A stretch of 64,000 nt of DNA from Sphingobacterium sp. CZ-2 (GTDB lineage: Bacteria > Bacteroidota > Bacteroidia > Sphingobacteriales > Sphingobacteriaceae), in NCBI RefSeq assembly GCF_004526235.1, contig NZ_CP038159.1:1178001-1242000 (forward strand). Direction: 5' to 3'. The translations under genes were made by a program, and so were the position numbers. This document shows, in pieces, positions 60,622 to 64,000 of this stretch (positions are counted from its first letter, which is position 1; each line of letters opens with the position of its first letter). Under the pieces are notes generated by a model, which was given only the letters and a program-made list of their open reading frames with translations, was not told the DNA's origin and made no database searches.

Positions 60622-60654
60622 GATCTCCCCACTTATTATTACCAATAGTAAATT

Positions 60655-60682
60655 AAATGTCTCCTTTCATTAGGAGGCATTT
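60655..60682 (+). terminator. Hairpin between the KGG and YciF-type genes
   Basis: An 11-bp stem (60655-60665 with 60672-60682, one GU pair) with a weak U-tract. It sits 20 bases before the YciF-type ATG, so it could attenuate read-through. Confidence 0.5.
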
Positions 60683-60701
60683 AATCTTTAAAACAAATTT
60701 T

Positions 60702-61361
60702 ATGGCAAAGCAAGATAAAGAAGCAACGGAAAACAAATCCAATGCTAAAAATACGAATGGCAAAGCTGCTAACAATAGGAAAAACGGCAATGATTCGGAG
60801 GATACAAATAATACTTCCATGAAGAACCAAAACGAAGAACAATACGAAGGTAGTGATCAGAAGGATAGCCCTTTGTATAAATTTTTCCTTTCCGGTTTAA
60901 AGGATATGCTCTATGCAGAGAATAAACTGGTGGATGCCTTGGTGGAAATGGAAGAGGCAGCTACCACGGAGGAATTGAAGGATGCGTTTGAAGACCATCA
61001 CCTGGTGACCAAAAAACATGTGAGTCGATTGAAAAAGGTGTTTGCCCTTTTGAATGAAAAGGAAGAGGAAAAAGAATGTAAAGCGATTTTGGGATTATTG
61101 GATGAAGCCAAGGAAATCATCAAATCAACCGAAGAAGGAACAGTGACGCGGGATGTAGCCTTGATCATTGCGGCCCAAAAGTTGGAGCATTATGAAATTG
61201 CTTCCTATGGTGGATTAGCGCAACTGGCCATTACCATGGATATGGATAAAGTGGCGGATCTTTTGGAAAGGACATTGGAAGAAGAGGAAGCTACGGATGT
61301 TTATCTAACGGAAATCGCTGAAGGAAGCATCAATATGGAAGCGGACGAAGAGGATTATTAA
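60702..61361 (+). CDS. YciF/YciE-type ferritin-like protein (DUF892)
   Basis: This is a 219-residue protein from the ATG 60702. A longer reading overlaps a hairpin. A charged low-complexity N-terminus (1-55) is followed by a four-helix ferritin-like domain (about 65-215) with the family segments FFLSGLKDMLYAENKLVDAL near 66, EEAATTEELKDAFEDHHL near 88, and KLEHYEIASYGGLAQLA near 158. The carboxylate and His pairs suggest a di-metal site. Linked to osmotic and oxidative stress in other bacteria. It follows the KGG gene. Confidence 0.85.
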   Translation: MAKQDKEATENKSNAKNTNGKAANNRKNGNDSEDTNNTSMKNQNEEQYEGSDQKDSPLYKFFLSGLKDMLYAENKLVDALVEMEEAATTEELKDAFEDHHLVTKKHVSRLKKVFALLNEKEEEKECKAILGLLDEAKEIIKSTEEGTVTRDVALIIAAQKLEHYEIASYGGLAQLAITMDMDKVADLLERTLEEEEATDVYLTEIAEGSINMEADEEDY

Positions 61362-61365
61362 GGGA

Positions 61366-61392
61366 AGAGGATCTCCACGATCCTCTTTTTTA
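61366..61392 (+). terminator. Rho-independent terminator after the YciF-type gene
   Basis: A 9-bp stem (61366-61374 with 61380-61388, AAGAGGATC and complement) with a TCCAC loop is followed by six T. Confidence 0.85.
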
Positions 61393-61475
61393 ATGAATAT
61401 ATACCTACCCTTCTAAAACCAATTTTATTTAAAAGACTTTTCCTTAATTTTACCAAAACGACAAACAAAAAATTG

Positions 61476-62045
61476 ATGAGTGAGCTTTTAAAAAATCAAT
61501 TTAAAAAAATCATTGAAATTACGGATGATGAATATGATTATATTTTAAGTCATTTTATTACGAAAAAATTTAAAAAACATCAATTTTTAGTTCAGGAAGA
61601 TCAAGTTGTTGTTTATGATTATTTTGTGCTTTCAGGTTGCATAAAATCATATTATACGGATGAAAACGACAAAATGCATATTCTGCTTTTTGGCACGCAG
61701 GATTGGTGGATTTCAGATTATGAAGCTTATTACTTTAAGAAAAAAGCAAGGGTAAATATAGATTGTTTAGAAGAAACAGAAGTCCTTTGCCTAAGTCTTG
61801 AAAACAGGGAAAAATTGTGTAAGGAATTCCATCGAATAGAGCATTTCTTTAGAAAAAAAACTAATCGTAGAAATGTAGCACTACAAAACAGAATTTTAAC
61901 GTTACTAAGTAGTAGTGCTAAAGAACGGTATGAAAAATTTATCCAGGACTACCCATCATTGGTCCAAAAATTACCTAAGCATATTTTAGCCTCTTACTTG
62001 GGCGTAACTCGCGAAACTTTAAGCCGCTTATATTCCACTAAATAA
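61476..62045 (+). CDS. Crp/Fnr family transcriptional regulator
   Basis: This is a 189-residue protein from the ATG 61476 (a TTG three bases earlier gives a longer reading). The cyclic-nucleotide-binding-like domain covers 1-120 (QFLVQEDQVVVYDYFVLSGCI near 35). The canonical Gly-Glu cAMP-binding residues are not evident, so a different ligand is likely. The C-terminal winged helix (about 150-189) has the recognition segment LASYLGVTRETLSRL. It precedes a YceI-like gene and a nitronate-monooxygenase-like gene, probably its targets. Confidence 0.88.
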   Translation: MSELLKNQFKKIIEITDDEYDYILSHFITKKFKKHQFLVQEDQVVVYDYFVLSGCIKSYYTDENDKMHILLFGTQDWWISDYEAYYFKKKARVNIDCLEETEVLCLSLENREKLCKEFHRIEHFFRKKTNRRNVALQNRILTLLSSSAKERYEKFIQDYPSLVQKLPKHILASYLGVTRETLSRLYSTK

Positions 62046-62140
62046 CTTGATCTATCTCACATTTTATTTGTGATATACATCCTTCGATTTCGTTTTTTAT
62101 TACTTGAATTTTGTGTTGTAACATTTTAAAAAATAATACA

Positions 62141-62662
62141 ATGACAACATTCAGCATTCAAACAAAAAGTAGTTTAGTCAATTGGACTGGAAAAAAAATA
62201 TTAGGATTACATACCGGAACCATTAATATCAAGAATGGTTTTCTAAGTTTTGAAAACGAAGAATTAATAGCGGGCGAGATCATTATTGATATGACATCAA
62301 TCGTCATAACTGATATAGCGGATAGATCCATCTACAAAGAATTTTTTGATCACTTAAATCATGAAGATTTTTTTGCTGTGGACATTTTTAAGACTGCCAT
62401 ATTTAAGTTAAATAAAGCTATAAAGGAAAACAATCATTATCAAATATTTGGAGACCTAACCATAAAGGATATTACACATCCTATTTCTTTTCCCGCTACA
62501 ATCGAAATTTTCACGGATTTTCTTCATGCATTAGGAGAGATAAAGGTTGATAGAACATTATATAATATCAAATATGGATCCGGTAAATTTATTCCCAATC
62601 TGGGCAATAAATTGATTTATGATGAATTTGTATTACAATTCAAATTAGTTGGACAAAAATAA
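62141..62662 (+). CDS. YceI family lipid-binding-like protein
   Basis: This 173-residue protein starts at the ATG 62141 (MTTFSIQTKSSLVNWTGKKI). The YceI fold is recognisable in LHTGTINIKNGFLSFENEELIAG near 25 and the later IKDITHPISFPATIEI near 105. YceI proteins bind isoprenoid or other lipids. No signal peptide is evident, unlike most YceI proteins, so this member may be cytosolic. It follows a Crp gene and overlaps nothing. The nitronate-monooxygenase-like gene begins ten bases after its stop. Confidence 0.85.
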   Translation: MTTFSIQTKSSLVNWTGKKILGLHTGTINIKNGFLSFENEELIAGEIIIDMTSIVITDIADRSIYKEFFDHLNHEDFFAVDIFKTAIFKLNKAIKENNHYQIFGDLTIKDITHPISFPATIEIFTDFLHALGEIKVDRTLYNIKYGSGKFIPNLGNKLIYDEFVLQFKLVGQK

Positions 62663-62672
62663 ACATACAATT

Positions 62673-63737
62673 ATGTGGTCAGATACAAAATTTACTAGAT
62701 TACTGGGTTTGGATTTACCCATAGTTCAAGGACCTTTCGGAGGAAAGGTTTCCTCTATAGAATTGACCTCTGTAGTATCTAATTTAGGTGGGATAGGATC
62801 ATACGGATGTCAACCATTCTATGCCAATGAAATTGTAGAAATTTCGAACAACATCAAAAAGCAAACGGACAAACCCTTCAATCTTAATCTTTGGGTTAAA
62901 GATAAAGATGATCATATCCAGGATTTTGACAGCAAAGCATTTGATAAAGTAATAGAAATATTCCATCCATATTTTGAGCAAGTTGGCGTCGAACCTCCAA
63001 CTTTTCCTTTGCCAGAAAGTCCTACTTTCGATAATCAAATAGAAGCTATTTTTGAGGTCAAACCTGATGTATTTAGCTTTGTTTTCGGTATTCCCTCCAA
63101 GGATATTTTAGAAAAATGTAGACAACTTAATATCAAAACGATAGGAACAGCAACAACTTTAGATGAGGCCATAGCCATTGAAAATGCAGGAGTAGATGCC
63201 GTTGTAGCAACAGGTTTTGATGCTGGTGGACATCGTGTTTCATTTTTAGACCATGCGGAAGAAAGCTTGATTGGAACCTTTTCTTTAATTCCTCAAGTTG
63301 CAGATCATGTGAAAATTCCAGTCATTGCTGCCGGAGGAATCGCTGATTATCGGGGCGTTAAAGCGGCTTTGGCGCTCGGAGCAGATGCCGTTCAAATTGG
63401 CACAGCATTTTTAGCTACCAAAGAATCTGGGACAAGCAACATCCATCGTGAAAAATTATTTTCAAAAGATGCTCGTTATACCACATTAACAAAAGTATTT
63501 ACAGGCAGGTTGTCCCGTGGAATTAAAAATAGGCTTACGGAAGAATTAAAAGAGTTTCAACATCATCTCGCTCCGTATCCCTTACAAGGAAAAATTGTGG
63601 GTAAACTTGGCGCATATCCGGCTAATACGGAAAGTAATCCTGAGTTGAAAGCTTTTTGGGCCGGCCAAGCCGCTCCCATTTTGAAATATCATCAAGCAAA
63701 AGAGTTGATTGATAATATAATCAAACAAATGAATTAA
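62673..63737 (+). CDS. Nitronate monooxygenase family flavoprotein
   Basis: This is a 354-residue protein from the ATG 62673. The FMN-binding TIM barrel has the family segments LPIVQGPFGGKVSSIELTS near 16, VVATGFDAGGHR near 178 and AAGGIADYRGVKAALALGADAVQIGTAFL near 216. It would oxidise propionate-3-nitronate or similar toxic nitronates with FMN. The TIM-barrel group also contains enoyl-ACP reductases (FabK), so substrate is inferred. It is last in a Crp-YceI-NMO set, with a terminator after it. Confidence 0.88.
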   Translation: MWSDTKFTRLLGLDLPIVQGPFGGKVSSIELTSVVSNLGGIGSYGCQPFYANEIVEISNNIKKQTDKPFNLNLWVKDKDDHIQDFDSKAFDKVIEIFHPYFEQVGVEPPTFPLPESPTFDNQIEAIFEVKPDVFSFVFGIPSKDILEKCRQLNIKTIGTATTLDEAIAIENAGVDAVVATGFDAGGHRVSFLDHAEESLIGTFSLIPQVADHVKIPVIAAGGIADYRGVKAALALGADAVQIGTAFLATKESGTSNIHREKLFSKDARYTTLTKVFTGRLSRGIKNRLTEELKEFQHHLAPYPLQGKIVGKLGAYPANTESNPELKAFWAGQAAPILKYHQAKELIDNIIKQMN

Positions 63738-63745
63738 GAATCACA

Positions 63746-63772
63746 AAACCCCACTGATTTTCAGTGGGGTTT
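63746..63772 (+). terminator. Rho-independent terminator after the nitronate-monooxygenase-like gene
   Basis: A 12-bp stem (63746-63757 with 63761-63772, AAACCCCACTGA and complement) with a three-base loop. The U-tract is short. Confidence 0.8.
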
Positions 63773-63834
63773 CATGTTTATCCTCAGAAAGAATAAATTC
63801 TTCAAGAGAAATGTTCTAAGGAAATCATTTGGCC

Positions 63835-64000
63835 TTAATAATAAGAAACATTCGTCGTAAGGACTTTTCCAGTTGAAACACCACTTTCCTTTACTACTTT
63901 ACCATCCACTAAAATCTGTGCTTTCAATGTGGAGTTGTCGTTTGGTCCAATTGCATTCGCTGAAATAGTGGGAGTTTTTGAAGAAATATTTGCTTCGCTC
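63835..64000 (-). CDS. 3' end of a protein-coding gene, partial (MmpS/Ig-like secreted domain)
   Basis: On the minus strand an open frame enters from the window edge and stops at 63835-63837 (TAA). Its 54 visible residues read as beta-sheet with the segments PNDNSTLKAQILVDGKVVKE and VSYY at the end, the style of MmpS-like or Ig-like secreted domains of Bacteroidota, where an asparagine-rich turn precedes a strand. The 5' end, signal peptide and family cannot be seen. It converges on the nitronate-monooxygenase-like gene. Confidence 0.55.
   Translation of the reverse strand, partial: SEANISSKTPTISANAIGPNDNSTLKAQILVDGKVVKESGVSTGKVLTTNVSYY

Overview
The window is chromosomal DNA from a Bacteroidota bacterium, most likely a Sphingobacterium or close relative in the Sphingobacteriaceae. 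The evidence is the low-GC coding style, a SusC-like outer-membrane receptor with a carboxypeptidase-regulatory plug, two large S9 prolyl peptidases, three tandem POT peptide transporters, the families DUF3822, DUF6428 and PepSY-like, and promoters of the Bacteroidota type (TAnnTTTG at -7). No rRNA or tRNA gene was recognised.

Layout. 1-7.5 kb: a small membrane protein, secreted proteins, a calcineurin-like phosphoesterase, a dipeptidyl peptidase IV, a 19-cysteine copper-storage-like protein and a MutS-like ATPase. 7.7-15.5 kb: an acyl-CoA dehydrogenase, two AraC regulators, a cold-shock protein facing a cold-shock-domain relative, and a TonB-type receptor. 15.6-25.7 kb: secreted proteins, a pirin, a UbiE-like methyltransferase, a two-component system with two PepSY-like proteins, an OmpA lipoprotein and a DbpA-like RNA helicase. 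25.8-34 kb: a DUF3822-rsmD-coaD operon, a RecD-like helicase, a second S9 peptidase, ruvB and a dolichol-phosphate-mannose-synthase-like transferase. 34-39.1 kb: three POT transporters. 39.8-46.1 kb: a compact minus-strand operon (S4 protein, aroB, ThuA protein, dacB-like, MFS, LutA-like, sugar isomerase). 46.2-55.3 kb: proline dehydrogenase, a HAD phosphatase, an ECF sigma factor with a membrane/outer-membrane partner, UspA, aconitase and rpe. 55.6-56.9 kb: an IS110-family element. 57.1-64 kb: a fatty acid hydroxylase, a short ars-type operon, KGG and YciF-type stress proteins, and a Crp regulator with YceI and a nitronate-monooxygenase-like protein.

Three non-coding systems stand out. (1) The IS110 element carries, upstream of its transposase, an RNA region that folds into two internal loops. 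Its guide segments match the actual insertion target (8 + 8 nt) and the element's own joined ends (9 + 7 nt). This is a bridge RNA that can be read directly from the sequence, and its target is the genome's own palindromic repeat. (2) Four dispersed copies of a short RNA gene share an identical core and a Rho-independent terminator with a C-rich loop, and each is preceded by a sigma-54-type -24/-12 promoter with exact spacing. The architecture recalls the multi-copy Qrr RNAs of Vibrio. (3) Two short palindromes (family A ending GCAATC, family B ending GCATC or GGATC) are assembled at several loci into a roughly 150-170 bp composite A-B-spacer-B'-A' element. It sits mostly between convergent genes and often next to 7-bp microsatellites. 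Two arrays with an 11-bp period and a set of helically phased inverted repeats upstream of the POT cluster are also unexplained.

Several starts were moved inward because the longest reading began at a TTG or overlapped a promoter or repeat (OmpA, aroB, the S4 protein, HAD, rpe, the transposase, DUF6428, the arsC-like gene, YciF-like, Crp, YceI, the nitronate-monooxygenase-like gene, the RecD-like helicase and the HEAT-like gene).
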